Assembly: GCF_036320965.1 (NCBI RefSeq)
Contig: NC_092264.1
Coordinates: forward strand, 21,010,383 to 21,074,382
Length of the DNA stretch: 64,000 bases
Source of the DNA: Panulirus ornatus
Lineage: Eukaryota > Arthropoda > Malacostraca > Decapoda > Palinuridae
Reading direction: 5' to 3'
Below are positions 33,853-46,321 of this stretch, in pieces. Positions within the stretch are counted from its first letter, which is position 1; every line of letters begins with the position of its first letter. The notes beneath the pieces were generated by a model. The model did no database searches, was not told where the DNA came from, and saw only the letters and a program-made list of their open reading frames with translations. The translations under genes and the position numbers were made by a program.

Positions 33853-34122
33853 GAAGAAACTAAAGATGTTTCAAAACTTAAATGATGTGAAACACAGTTC
33901 GTGTAGTGTGTGTTGCTCATACTGTCACTGGAGCACTTGGCAAACATTCACAGGATTCATCCAGATGCGGCGATAGTGAGAAGGAACACTACCAGACATT
34001 CTGGCGTCTTCTTACAAAGGAAGGAGTTTAAGACATTTGAGAAAACTAAATTCATTTGTGGTCTCAAGGCAGGAATAGACAAATGCCTACACACACACAC
34101 ACACACACATATATATACATTT

Positions 34123-34356
34123 TTTTCTTTTAAACTATTCGCCATTTCCCGCATTAGCGAGGTAGCGTTAAGAACAGAGGACTGGGCCTTTGATGGAATA
34201 TCCTCACCTGGCCCCCTTCTCTGTTCCTTCTTTTGGGAAAAGAAAAAGAAAAAAAAAAAAAAAAAAAAACGAGAGAGGATTTCCAGCCCCCGCTCCCTTC
34301 CCTTTTAGTCGCCTTCTACGACACGCAGGGAATACGTGGGAAGTATTCTTTATCCC
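34123..34356 (-). mobile_element. S element (LINE-A-derived), copy 3, inverted
   Basis: Reverse complement of the same element. The internal homopolymer is expanded to about 20 A (plus strand). A (CA)n tract lies on its left and (TA)/(CA)n on its right (34358-34382). Confidence 0.85.
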
Positions 34357-34382
34357 CTATATATATATATACACACACACAC

Positions 34383-36030
34383 AGATTAAATTACCCTTTG
34401 AGAAAAGAACATCCAGGCAAGACACAAGGTTCTTTCAACTTAAGGCAAATTTCCTTACTTCTAAAGAAAAAAATGATACAAAATCCATAGTCTATGAAAA
34501 TCGGTGTTAATAATTGACATTTCTGGAGTGCTTAATAACCCAGAAATTTGTTAAACCAGAAGATAACTGATGTGGAAAAAATCCTGTTATAAAATACCTT
34601 TACTCCGCAAAAATTTACTCTAGAAAGTGACCTGCCTGAAAGCACAAGATGCTGCCAATATCTGAAATCTTTTGAAGTTATTTACACATCTGAATTAATA
34701 GCAAATGATCTTATTATCTTTTAATATACTTATAATTACCTTGGGGCCAATTTCTATGAAAGAATCCTGGTGTTACCCAGGATCTCTTTCTAAAAGCTTC
34801 TGCAGCCTAAGGTTGTGCTTCTCCCAGATGCATGGAAATGTCGATTCTTTTGGAGTGAGAAGTTCTTTAATGAGGCTGTACTTACAAATCCAAATACAAA
34901 GTAAGTAGCAAGCACACTATCATTCACAGGCAACAGTGACAAAGGCTGAATTACATAGCCATTAACTGAGGATCATAAATATTGGTATACCAACACTTCT
35001 ACAGAAATAAGTCAGAGTGATGAGAGTGAACATTTCAGATCAGACAAGAGGATCTGTGATAAATTTTAGACTTAATCCTTGAAAGGTAACTGGAATGCAA
35101 GGCTGCTAAAAAAAACTGGCCATCCATACCTTTCCCTGCCAATGAGGTACATGTGCCCACAAGTATAAACAGAATGCCAAGAACTACCGACAACTTTATG
35201 TCTGGATTCATAAACCTTAGTGGAATGTGAGAAGAAATAATAAATGTAAGAAGAATGTGGTAGACAGTTTTGGGAATGGTACTTACAGCATATTGTGCAT
35301 GAGTGCAAGAAAAACTTGGAGGAAGGGAATATTTCACTGGAATGGGGTGATGAGCATGAGACCACCCTTGCTGGAGGATGCAGATAGTTAAGGGAAAGCA
35401 TGACAACAAAAGCTGTGTTGCTTGAAAAGGTGTTCAATTGCAATTGTCTGCTCTTAAGTTGTAAGTTATGGAATTCCAGGGTGAATGAAAATAAAAAGGA
35501 TTTGAATAGCTAAATCTGCACAGTGCAATAAAAGAGTAGAGCAACTTCGTTATGTATTCTGGGATAAGTGAAAGTAGGTCCAAAAACGAATTTCAAATCT
35601 ATTTTGTCCTAGTCAATAGAAAATGTTATCAGAATATATGTATTAAATTTTGGCATTTTTTGAGTATCTGTTGCAAAATGAAGGTCCTTATAGAATATTA
35701 TGATCCTGGATTCATTCAAACTCATCTTTTATATATGATTTTAAGTAATTCACATTGCTATTATGCTCATAATAATTTTTCCTAATTCATAAGCAAGTAT
35801 CTATCTAACCAAGCATACTTACAACATTTTTTCACAATGAAGGACTAGTGTGTAGTACTCATCACTTGAACTACTTGTTTAACAAGTTTACTCTGTTCCC
35901 ATGCATACTCCACAATCTATCAATCTTGGTCTTCATCCCAGACCATTTCTAGCCAACTGCCTAATTTTCAAGACACCCTCCTTAAGAATTTCAATATAAT
36001 TTGGCACAACAGTATATGGTATATATATAT
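34383..36030. other. Single-copy sequence without a recognised gene
   Basis: About 1.6 kb. One minus-strand stretch (34790-34890) reads LIKELLTPKES ... WEKHNLRLQKLLERD for about 33 codons, between an AG and a possible GT, and could be a decayed coding remnant. It cannot be assigned. Confidence 0.3.
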
Positions 36031-36537
<507 letters not shown>

Positions 36538-36788
36538 CTCATCGACAGGCTGTGCTCAGTTCAACACACCATCATTTAACCATTAACACTGTCATCATCC
36601 AACATAATTCATTGCCTCTGTCAAGGAGCTTCAGGACGTGACTGACAAATGCCTGCCAGGATCAAAGTGAAACTGGCAAGTGATACTCATTGACTAGCCA
36701 GTATGGCATTCATTCTCTCACACAAGTCTATAGATGGGTGCAGTTTTTATTGGCGAGCATTTACACATATTTACTAATCATGATATAT
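36538..36788. other. Single-copy spacer
   Basis: No recognised feature. Confidence 0.3.
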
Positions 36789-39053
36789 ATACCTGGTTTA
36801 AAAAGCGAGATATACATAAGTATACGTATGTAAGTAGGAGAGATGGCCAGAGAGCATTATTGGATTACGTGTTAATTGATAGGCACGAGAGAGACTTTTG
36901 GATGTTAATGTGCTGAAAGGTGCAACTGGAGGGATGTCTGATCATTATCTTGTGGAGGTGAAGGTGAAGATTTGTAGGGGTTTTCAGAAAAGAAGAGAGA
37001 ATGTTGGGGTGAACAGAGTGGTGAGAGTAAGTGAGCTTAGGAAGGAGACTTGTGTGAGGAAGTACCAGGAGAGACTGAGTACGGAATGGAAAAAGGTGAG
37101 AACAAAGGAGGTAAGGGGAGTGGGGGAAGAATGGGATGTATTTAGGGAAGCAGTGATGGCTTGCGCAAAAGATGCTTGTGGCATGAGAAGCGTGGGAGGT
37201 GGGTTGATTAGAAAGGGTAGTGAGTGGTGGGATGAAGAAGTAAGATTATTAGTGAAAGAGAAGAGAGAGGCATTTGGACGATTTTTGCAGGGAAAAAATG
37301 CAAATAAGTGGGAGATGTATAAAAGAAAGAGGCAGGAGGTCAAGAGGAAGGTGCAAGAGGTGAAAAAGAGGGCAAATGAGAGTTGGGGTGAGAGAGTATC
37401 ATTAAATTTTAGGGAGAATGAAAAGGTGTTTTGGAAGGAGGTAAATAAAGTGTGTAAGACAAGGGAACAAATGGGAACTTCAGTGAAGGGGGATAATGGG
37501 GAGGTAATAACAAGTAGTGGTGATGTGAGAAGGAGATGGAGTGAGTATTTTGAAGGTTTGTTAAATGTGTTTGATGAGAATGGCATATATAGGGTGTTTT
37601 GGTCGAGGTGGTGTGCAAAGTGAGAGGGTTAGGGAAAACGATTTGGTAAACAGAGAAGAAGTAGTAAAAGCTTTGCGGAAGATGAAAGCCGGCAAGGTAG
37701 CGGGTTTGGATGGTATTGCAGTAGAAATGTAAGAAAAGGGGGTGACTGTATTGTTGACTGGTTGGTAAGGTTATTTAATGTATGTATAATTCATGGTGAG
37801 GTGCCTGATAATTGGTGGAATGCTTGCATAGTGCCATTGTACAAAGGCAAAGGGGATAAGAGTGAGTGCTCAAATTACAGAGGTATGAGTTTGTTGAGTA
37901 TTCCTGGGAAACTATATGGGAGGGTATTGATTGAGAGGGTGAGGGCATGTAAAGAGCATCAGATTGGGGAAGAGCAGTGTGGTTTCACAAGTGGTAGAGG
38001 ATGTGTGGATCAGGAGTTAGCTTTGAAGAATGTATGTGAGAAATACTTAGAAAAGCAAATGTATTTGCTATGTAGCATTTATGGATCTGGAGAAGGCATA
38101 TGATAGAGTTGATAGAGATGCTCTGTGGAAGGTATTAAGAATATATGGTGTGGGAGGCAAGTTGTTAGAAGCAGTGAAAAGTTTTTCTCGAAGATGTAAG
38201 GCATGTGTACGTGTAGGAAGAGAAAAAAGTGATTGGTTCTCAGTGAATGTAGGTTTGCGGCAGGGGTGTGTGATGTCTCCATGGTTGTTTAATTTGTTTA
38301 TGGATGGGGTTGTTAGGGAGGTGAATGCAAGAGTTTTGGAAAGAGGAGCAAATATGCAGTCTGTTGTGGATGAGNNNNNNNNNNNNNNNNNNNNNNNNNN
38401 NNNNNNNNNNNNNNNNNNNNNNNNNNNNNNNNNNNNNNNNNNNNNNNNNNNNNNNNNNNNNNNNNNNNNNNNNNGCGTGGGCTATGGATAGAGTTGTGCG
38501 CGGGAGGGTGGATGTGCTGGAAATGAGATGTTTGAGGACAATGTGTGGTGTGAGGTGGTTTGATCGAGTAAGTAACGTAATGGTAAGAGAGATGTGTGGA
38601 AATAAAAAGAGCGTGGTTGAGAGAGCAGAAGAGGGTGTTTTGAAATGGTTTGGGCACATGGAGAGAATGAGTGAGGAAAGATTGACCAAGAGGATATATG
38701 TGTCGGAGGTGGAGGGAACGAGGAGAAGTGGGAGACCAAATTGTAGGTGGAAAGAATGGAGTGAAAAAGATTTTGTGTGATCGGGGCCTGAACATGCAGG
38801 AGGGTGAAAGGAGGGCAAGGAATAGAGTGAATTGGATCGATGTGGTATACTGGATTTGACGTGCTGTCAGTGGATTGAATCAGGGCATGTGAAGCGTCTG
38901 GGGTAAACCATGGAAAGCTGTGTAGGTATGTATATTTGCGTGTGTGGACGTGTATGTATATACATGTGTATGGGGGTGGGTTGGACCATTTCTTTCGTCT
39001 GTTTCCTTGCGCTACCTTACAAACGCAGGAGACAGCAACAAAAAAAAAAAAAA
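36789..39053 (+). mobile_element. LINE-A sequence across an assembly gap
   Basis: Begins in the endonuclease (TWFKKRDIHKYTYVSRRDGQ). Linker and RT frames run in pieces (36898-37623, 37762-38103, 38081-38374), with a damaged KKGG region near 37730. After 100 N's the C-terminal block and a short-form 3' UTR follow, with an A tail near 39040. The left part resembles the older, long-UTR subfamily and the right part the younger one. Confidence 0.85.
38375..38474. other. Assembly gap of exactly 100 N
   Basis: A placeholder-length gap inside LINE-A. By comparison with other copies about 400 bp of LINE-A (FADD box to YGCEA) should lie here. Confidence 0.98.
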
Positions 39054-42000
39054 TATATATATATGTATATATATACATACATGTCCACACACGCAAATAT
39101 AAATACCTATACATCTCAATGTATACATATATATACACACACAGACATATATATATATACACATGTACATAATTCATACTCTCTGCCTTTATTTATTCCC
39201 ATCGCCACCCCGCCACACATGGAATAACAACCCCCTCCCCTCTCATGTGTGCAAGGTAGTGCTAGGAAAAGACAACAAAGGCCCCATTCGTTCACACAGT
39301 CTCTAGCTGTCATGTAATAATGCACCGAAACCACAGCTCCCTTTCCACATCCAGGCCCATCAGAACTTTCCGTGGTTTACCCCAGACGCTTCACATGCCC
39401 TGGTTCAATTCATTGACAGCACGTCGACCCCAGTACACCACATCGTTCCAATTTACTCTATTCCTTGCATGCCTTTCACCCTCATGCATGTTCAGGCCCC
39501 AATCACTCAAAATCTTTTTCACTCCATCATTCCACCTCCAATTTCGTCTCCCACTTCTCGTTCCCTCCACCTCTGACACATATATTCTCTTGGTCAATCT
39601 TTCCTCACTCATTCTCTCCATGTGACCAATCTATTTCAAAACATCCTCTTCTGCTCTCTCAACCACACTCCTTTTATTTCCACACATCTCTCTTTCCCTA
39701 TTATTACTTACTCCATCAAAGAACCTCACACCACATATTGTCCTCAAACGTCTCATTTCCAGCATATCCACCCTCCTGCGCACAACTCTATCCATAGCCC
39801 ACGCCTCGCAACCATACAACATTGTTGGAACCACTATTCCTTCAAACATACCCATTTTTGCTTTCCAAGATAATGTTCTCGACTTCTACACATTCTTCAT
39901 CGCTCCCAGAATTTTTGCCCCCTCCCCCACCCTATGATTCACTTTCGCTTACATGGTTCCATCTGCTGCCAGATCCACTCCCAGATATATAAAAAAGTTT
40001 TCCTCCATTCAAACTTACCTCCCAACTAACTTGACCCTCAACCCTACTGTAACTAATAACCTTGCTCTTATTCACATTTACTCTCAACTTTCTTCTTTCA
40101 CACACTTTACCAAACTCAGTCACCAGCTTCTCCAGTTTCTCACATGAATCAGCCACCAGCACTGTATCATCAGCAAACAACAACTGACTCACTTCCCAAG
40201 CTCTCTCATCCACAATAGACTGCATACTTGCCCCTCTTTCCAAAACTCTTGCATTCATATCCCTAACAACCCCATCCATTAATAAATCAACCATGGAGAC
40301 ATCACACATCCCTGCCGCAAACCTACATTCACTGAGAACCAATCATTTTCCTCTCTTCCTACACGTACACATGCCTTACATCCTCGATAAAAACTTTTCA
40401 CTGCTTCTAACAACTTGCCTCCCACACCATATATTCTTAATACCTTCCACAGAGCATCTTTATCAACTCTATCATATGCCTTCTCCAGATCCATAAATGC
40501 TACATACAAATCCATTTGCTTTTCTAAGTATTTCTCACATACATTCTTCAAAGCAAACACCTCTACCACTTCTGAAACCACACTGCTCTTCCCCAATCTG
40601 ATGCTCTGTACATGACTTTAGCCTCTCAATCAATACCCTCCCATATAACTTACCAGGAATTCTCAACAAACTTTTTTTTTTTTTTTTTTTGCTTTGTCGC
40701 TGTCTCCCGCGTTTGCGAGGTAGCGCAAGGAAACAGACGAAAGAAATGGCCCAACCCACCCCCATACACATGCCTTGATTTAATCCACTGACAGCACGTC
40801 AACCCCGGTATACCACATCGCTCCAATTCACTCTATTCTTTGCCCTCCTTTCACCCTCCTGCATGTTCAGGCCCCGATCACACAAAATCTTTTTCACTCC
40901 ATCTTTCCACCTCCAATTTGGTCTCCCTCTTCTCCTCGTTCCCTCCACCTCCGACACATATATCCTCTTGGTCAATCTTTCCTCACTCATTCTCTCCATG
41001 TGACCAAACCATTTCAAAACACCCTCTTCTGCTCTCTCAACCACGCTCTTTTTATTTCCACACATCTCTCTTACCATTACGTTACTTACTCGATCAAACC
41101 ACCTCACACCACACATTGTCCTCAAACATCTCATTTCCAGCACATCCACCCTCCCGCACACAACTCTATCCATAGCCCACGCCTCGCAACCGTACAACCG
41201 TACAACAACCGTACAACGTACCATCCAAACCTGCTGCCTTGCCGGCTTTCATCTTCCACAAAGCTTTTACTACCTCTTCTCTGTTTACCAAATCATTTTC
41301 CCTAACCCTCTCACTTTGCACACCACCTCGACCAAAACACCCTATATCTGCCACTCTATCATCAAACACATTTAACAAACCTTCAAAATACTCACTCCAT
41401 CTCCTTCTCACATCACCACTACTTGTTATCACCTCCCCATTAGCCCCATTCACTGAAGTTCCCATTTGCTCCCTTCCCTTGTCTTATGCACTTTATTAAC
41501 CTCCTTCCAAAACATGTTTTTATTCTCCCTAAAATTTAATGATATTCTCACCCCAACTCTCATTTGCCCTCTTTTCCCCCTCTTGTACCTTTCTCTTGAC
41601 CTCCTGCCTCTTTCTTTTATACATCTCCCACTCATTTGCATTTTTTCCCTGCAAAAATCGTCCAAATGCCTCTCTCTTCTCTTTTACTAATAATCTTACT
41701 TCTTCATCCCACCACTCACTACCCTTTCTAATCAACCCACCTCCTACGTTTCTCATGCCACAAGCATCTTTTGCACAAGCCACCACTGCTTCCTTAAATA
41801 CATTCCATTCCTCCCCCACTCCCCTTACCTCCTTTGTTCTCACCTTTTTCCATTCTGTACTGAGTCTCTCTTGGTATTTCCTCACACAAGTCTCCTTCCC
41901 AAGCTCACTTACTCTCACCACTCCCTTCACCCCAACATTCTCTCTTCTTTTCTGAAAATCCCTACAAATCTTCACCTTCGCCTCAAGATAATGATCAGAC

Positions 42001-42712
42001 ATCCCTCCAGTTGCACTTCTCAGCACATAAATCTACAAGCTCTTCACTATTTCCATATACAACACTGAACACCCCATGTATATCAATTATTCCCTCAACT
42101 GCCACATTACTCACCTTTGCATTCAAATCACCCATCACTATAACCCGGTCTTGTGCATCAAAACCACTAACACACTCATTCAGCTGCTCCCAAAACACTT
42201 GCTTCTCATGATCTTTCTTCTCATACCCAGGTGCATAGGCACCAATAATCACCCATCTCTCTCCTTCAACTTTCAGTTTTACCCATACCAATCTAGAGTT
42301 TACTTTCTTGCACTCTATCACATACTCCCACAACTCCTGTTTCAGGAGAAGTGCTACTCCTTCCCTTGCTCTTGTCCTCTCACTAACCCCTGACTTTAAT
42401 CCCAAGACACTCCCAAACCACTCTTCCCCTTTACACCTGAGCTTCATTTCACTCAGAGCCAAAACTACCAGGTTCCTTTCCTCAAACATACTACCTATCT
42501 CTCCTTTTTTCTCATCTTGGTTACATCCACACACATTTAGACACCCCAATTTGAGCCTTCGAGGAGGATGAGCACTCCCTGCGTGACTCCTTCTTCTGTT
42601 TCCCGTTTTAGAAAGTTAAAATACAAGGAGGGGAGGGTTTCCAGCCCACCGCTCCCATCCCCTTTAGTCTCACGTGAGGAATGCGTGGGAAGTATTCTTT
42701 TTCCCTATCCCC
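39054..42712 (-). mobile_element. Near full-length older LINE-A copy, long 3' UTR
   Basis: The 3' UTR is at about 39070-39400 (terminal module missing) and the C-terminal block at about 39391-39855. FADD is at about 40170 and motif A at about 40480. The RT N-terminus is at 41220-41465, the linker at 41500-41700, and the endonuclease at 41995-42549 with SEMKL and MGDLNAKV. The ORF start lies near 42600 and the 5' UTR runs to 42712. A second LINE-A fragment is inserted at 40672. Several stops and frameshifts are present. Confidence 0.85.
40672..41218 (-). mobile_element. LINE-A fragment nested in a LINE-A, with target deletion
   Basis: Poly(T) at 40673-40690, terminal module, 3' UTR with an internal deletion (ACACATG joined to CCTTG, missing about 80 bp), then the C-terminal block up to YGCEA. 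At the far junction CGTACAAC-type units are repeated about four times (41190-41218). The host sequence on either side is not contiguous, since about 200 bp of host LINE-A is absent. Confidence 0.8.
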
Positions 42713-44600
42713 TATCTCCCTACACATTTTCATGTTTGCCTTCATCCATTTGCGGTGCTACCCTGCCCCACAGGAAACAGCATTGCTACCCCTCATTCAG
42801 TGAGGTAGCTCCCGGAAAAAAAAAAAAAAATGTTCACAATCGGTCTCTAGCTGTCATGTGAAATGCACCAAAACCACAGCTCCCTATCCACATCCAGGCC
42901 CCAAAGACCTTTCCATGGTTTACCCCTAGTTGTTTCACATGCCCTGGTTCAGTCCATTGACAGCAGCATGCTGACCCCAGTATACCACATCATTCCAATT
43001 CACTCTTATTCCCTGCATGCCTCTCATCCTCATGTCTGCCCAGGCCCCAATCACTCAAAATCTTTTTCATTCCATCCTTCCACTCTAATTCAGCCTCCTG
43101 CTTTTTCTTCCCTCCACCTGATATATATACCCTATTTGTCAGTCTTTCCTCACTCATTCCTTCCATGTGTCCAAATCATTTCAACACACCCTTTTCTGCT
43201 CTCTCAACCACATTCTTTTCATTTCCACACAACTCTCTTACCCTTTCATTACTTACTTGATCAAACCACAACATATATTGTCCTCAAAACATTTCATTTC
43301 CAACACATCCACCCTCCTCCACACAACCCAATCTATTGCCTATGCCTTGCAACCACATAACAATGTCCTTCAAACATACCCATTTCTGCTCTCCAAGACA
43401 ACATTCTCTCCTTTCACACATTCTTCATCACTCTTGGAACATTTGCTCCCCCCACCCTGTGACTCACTTCCCCTTCCATGGTTCCATTCGCTGCTAAGTC
43501 CACTCCCAGACATCTGAAACACTTCACTTCCTCCAATTTTTCTCAATCCTACTTAACCTATTAATCTTGCTCTTATTCACAGTCACCAACCTCTGTAGTT
43601 TCACAATGAATCAGCTACTGGAGCTTTATCATTAGCAAACAAAAACTGACTTCCCAGGGTCTCTCATCCCAAAGGAACTGCATAGTCGCCCCTTTCCCCA
43701 AAACTCTTGCATGTACCTCCCTACCCACCACATCCATAAAGAAATTAAACAACCATGGAGACATCACGCACCCCTGCCGCAAGCCAACATTCACTGGGAA
43801 CCAATCACTTTCCTCTCTTCCTACTTATACACATGCCTTACATCCATGGTAGAAACTTTTCACTGCTTCTAGCAACTTACCTTCCACAAAGCATCTCTGT
43901 CAACCATATCATATGCCTCATCCAGATCCATAAATGCTACATACAAATCCGTTTTTCTAAGTGTTTCTCACATACATTCTTCAAAGCAAACATCTGATCC
44001 ACTCATCCTCTACCACTTCTGAAACCACACTGCTCTTCCCCAATCTGATGCTCTGTACAAGCCTTTACCCTCTCAATCGATACCCTCCCATATAATTTCC
44101 CAGGAATATTCATTAAACTTATGCCTCTCTAATTTGAACACTCACCTTTATCCCCTTTGCCTTTGTACAATGGCACTATGCATGCATTCTGCCAATCCTC
44201 TGGCACTTCACCATGATCCATACATAAAGTGGATGTCCTTACCAACCAATAAACAACATAGTCATCCCCTGTCTTAATATACTTTACAACACTCACCATC
44301 CAAATCTGCCATCTTGCCAGATTTCATCTTCTGCAAAGCTTTCACTACCTTTTGTCTCTTAACCAAACCATTCTCTCTGCTCCTCTCCCTTAACATACCA
44401 CCCCGACCAAAACAAACTATATCTGCCACTCTGTCATCAAAGGCATTCAACAAACCTTCAAAATGCTCACTCCATCTCCTTTTCACTTCATCACTAGCTG
44501 TTATTAATTCCCCACTTGCCCCCTTCACTGATGTTCACTTTGTTTTCCTGTCTTATGCACATTATTTACCTCCTTCCAAAACATATTTTCATTCTCCCTA
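42713..44600 (-). mobile_element. Old diverged LINE-A copy
   Basis: Tail and long 3' UTR at 42720-42930, then decayed C-terminal block, RT and RT N-terminus (KMKSGKMADLDG near 44310). It is broken in many places and ends in the linker at 44600, where the Penelope element begins. Confidence 0.8.
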
Positions 44601-44601
44601 A

Positions 44602-44788
44602 CGAATCCATGAGGAAATAAAACACAGTAAGTTCTCAAGTGTACTTTCATGTAATAATCACATCATCAGGGGAGATACGAGAGAGAAATATAAGTCAGTT
44701 GAAATATAACAAAGAGACGTAGCCAGGATGCCATCTGGTACAAAAGTGACTCCTCACATGAAGGTCAGGTGTGTTCGAGTCTGGCATC
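44602..44788 (-). repeat. Penelope terminal repeat, left arm
   Basis: The reverse complement matches 45661-45845 over about 185 bp, from CGAATCCATGAGG-AAT to GAGTCTGGCATC. On the minus strand it contains CTGATGA (44669-44663) and GAAA (44648-44645), the two conserved core strings of a hammerhead ribozyme, separated by a short hairpin-forming stretch. Confidence 0.85.
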
Positions 44789-45324
44789 AAGCATATCATA
44801 AACTAATTATGTGGACAAAAAGGGGAACTGTTAACAAATTTTATCAACAATAAAGCTATACAATTTGTATAGAACTTCACTAATATTAATGTTACAATTC
44901 TTTGTGTGTCTAATACCACAAAATAGTGATGCTTCTCATGGTACAGGATTTATAGTTACTAACCGATATGGCATTATTCCTGTCATCATTCCAGTCTATG
45001 TTCCTTAAGGCATTACGTATTTGCAGCCCAGACTTTATTCAAAATGAGTTTGAGAAGATATATTCTATTGGAAAATATCTGATAAATCCCTTAAGTTGGC
45101 AAAGAATTTATCTTGTAGAGTTGAACCCAAATCTCTCCTTGACACCAAGAACCTTTCAGTTCTCCCTTCTAATAATAATTTCACTTTAATTCCCATGCTG
45201 CTTAAATCCTTTAATATAAATGTTGCCTTCAGCAGCAACAATACTGTAAAGAATGAGCAACAATACTTTAAAAAGTATCTTAACCAGAAACTCACAAGAA
45301 AGTTCTGTAAGATGCATCTATAGA

Positions 45325-45640
45325 GTACCATGTAGAAATTGTAATAAGTTTTATGTTGGGCAGACTGGTAAGGATCTTTCTGTTAGACTTCTTCATATCA
45401 TAGTATAAAAACAGAACAAGAATTAATGCCTTGTTTAATCACATTAAAAATCATGATCACTTTATTGACTGGAGTAATGCCATCTCAGTTCAGTTATTAA
45501 CTCCTGTATCACGAGAAATATTACTGAATCTTCTATTATCAAATACACAAAGAATTGTAACGTTAATATTAGTGAAGGTCTATACAAACTGGACAGCTAT
45601 ATTTTTAATAAAATTTGTAAAAAGTTCTTCTAGTCCACAT
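45325..45640 (+). pseudogene. GIY-YIG endonuclease remnant of the Penelope-like element
   Basis: Starts VPCRNCNKFYVGQTGKDLS, followed after a frameshift by NALFNHIKNHDHFIDWSNA and a decayed NVNISEGLYKLDSYIFNK-like segment. The FYVGQT is the YIG-equivalent strand, and the arginine after DLS-V corresponds to the catalytic Arg. Stops and at least two frameshifts make it non-functional. Confidence 0.8.
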
Positions 45641-45660
45641 AATAAGTATAAGATACACTT

Positions 45661-45845
45661 GATGCCAGATTCGTATGCACCCAAACTCCATTTCGGTAGT
45701 CATTTGTTTACCAAATGGCATCCTAGCTACATCTCCAGTGTATATCAAGTAACTGTATTATTCCTCTCTTGTATCTCCCCTGATGAAGTGATTATTACAA
45801 AAAAAGTGCACTTGGGAACTTATGTTTCATTTCCCTATGGACTCG
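45661..45845 (+). repeat. Penelope terminal repeat, right arm
   Basis: Inverted partner of 44602-44788. It contains CTGATGA (45780-45786), but the expected GAAA reads AAAA, so its ribozyme-like core is degenerate. Confidence 0.85.
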
Positions 45846-45885
45846 CAGGAACATACTTGATGTCATGCTCAATTGTGATCCTTTC

Positions 45886-46310
45886 CAATATATTCATACT
45901 TGCCCGCCTTCAATCAATCCTGGTGCCACACCGCCCCACATGAAACAGCATCACTACTTCAGTGAGGTAGCGCCAAGAACACACACAAAAAAGGCCACAT
46001 TTGTTCATACTCAGTCTCTAATTGTCATGTGTAATGCACTGAAACAACAGCTCCCTATCAATATCCAAGCCCCACAGACCTTTCCATGGTTTACTCCACA
46101 CATTTCACATGCCCTGGTTCAGTTCACTGATAGCAAGTCAACCCCAGAATACCAAATCATTAAAACTCACGATTTACATCCACATATATACAAGACCTTT
46201 CCATGGTTTACTCTACACATTTCACATGCCCTGGTTCAGTTCATTGATAGCAAGTCAACCCCAGAATACCATATCATTAAAACTCACGATTAATATCCAT
46301 ATATATACAG
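45886..46310 (-). mobile_element. Old LINE-A 3' UTR with an internal 117-bp duplication
   Basis: Matches the long 3' UTR and ORF-end region of the older LINE-A copies (CTTGCCCGCCTTCAATC, GTGAGGTAGCGCC, TTTCCATGGTTTAC). Units 46077-46193 and 46194-46310 are tandem near-identical copies. Confidence 0.75.
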
Positions 46311-46321
46311 AGACATATATA

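Larger units (their letters stand above)
44602..45845 (+). mobile_element. Penelope-like element remnant with inverted terminal repeats
   Basis: It is bounded by inverted repeats 44602-44788 and 45661-45845. The interior encodes, through frameshifts, an RT C-terminal helix block (FLKALRICSPDF, EFEKIYSIGKYL; about 44998-45090), a linker (FNINVAFSSNNTVKNE) and a GIY-YIG endonuclease (VPCRNCNKFYVGQTGKDLS-R at 45325, then FNHIKNHDHFIDWSNA at 45434). The cysteine pair before FYVGQT and the downstream H-I-H-IDW block are typical of endonuclease-bearing Penelope-like elements. The RT palm and N-terminus are missing, so this is a deleted copy. Confidence 0.87.

Noticed and set aside
34705..34908. Possible minus-strand exon with LIKELLTPKES and WEKHNLRLQKLLERD
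   Set aside because: About 33 codons lie between weak splice-like signals and read into a stop if extended to the stronger donor. There is no family recognition, so it was kept only as a note.
35035..35443. Overlapping 123-124 codon minus-strand frames
   Set aside because: Composition and codon use look non-coding, there are no domains, and two overlapping frames of equal length suggest chance.
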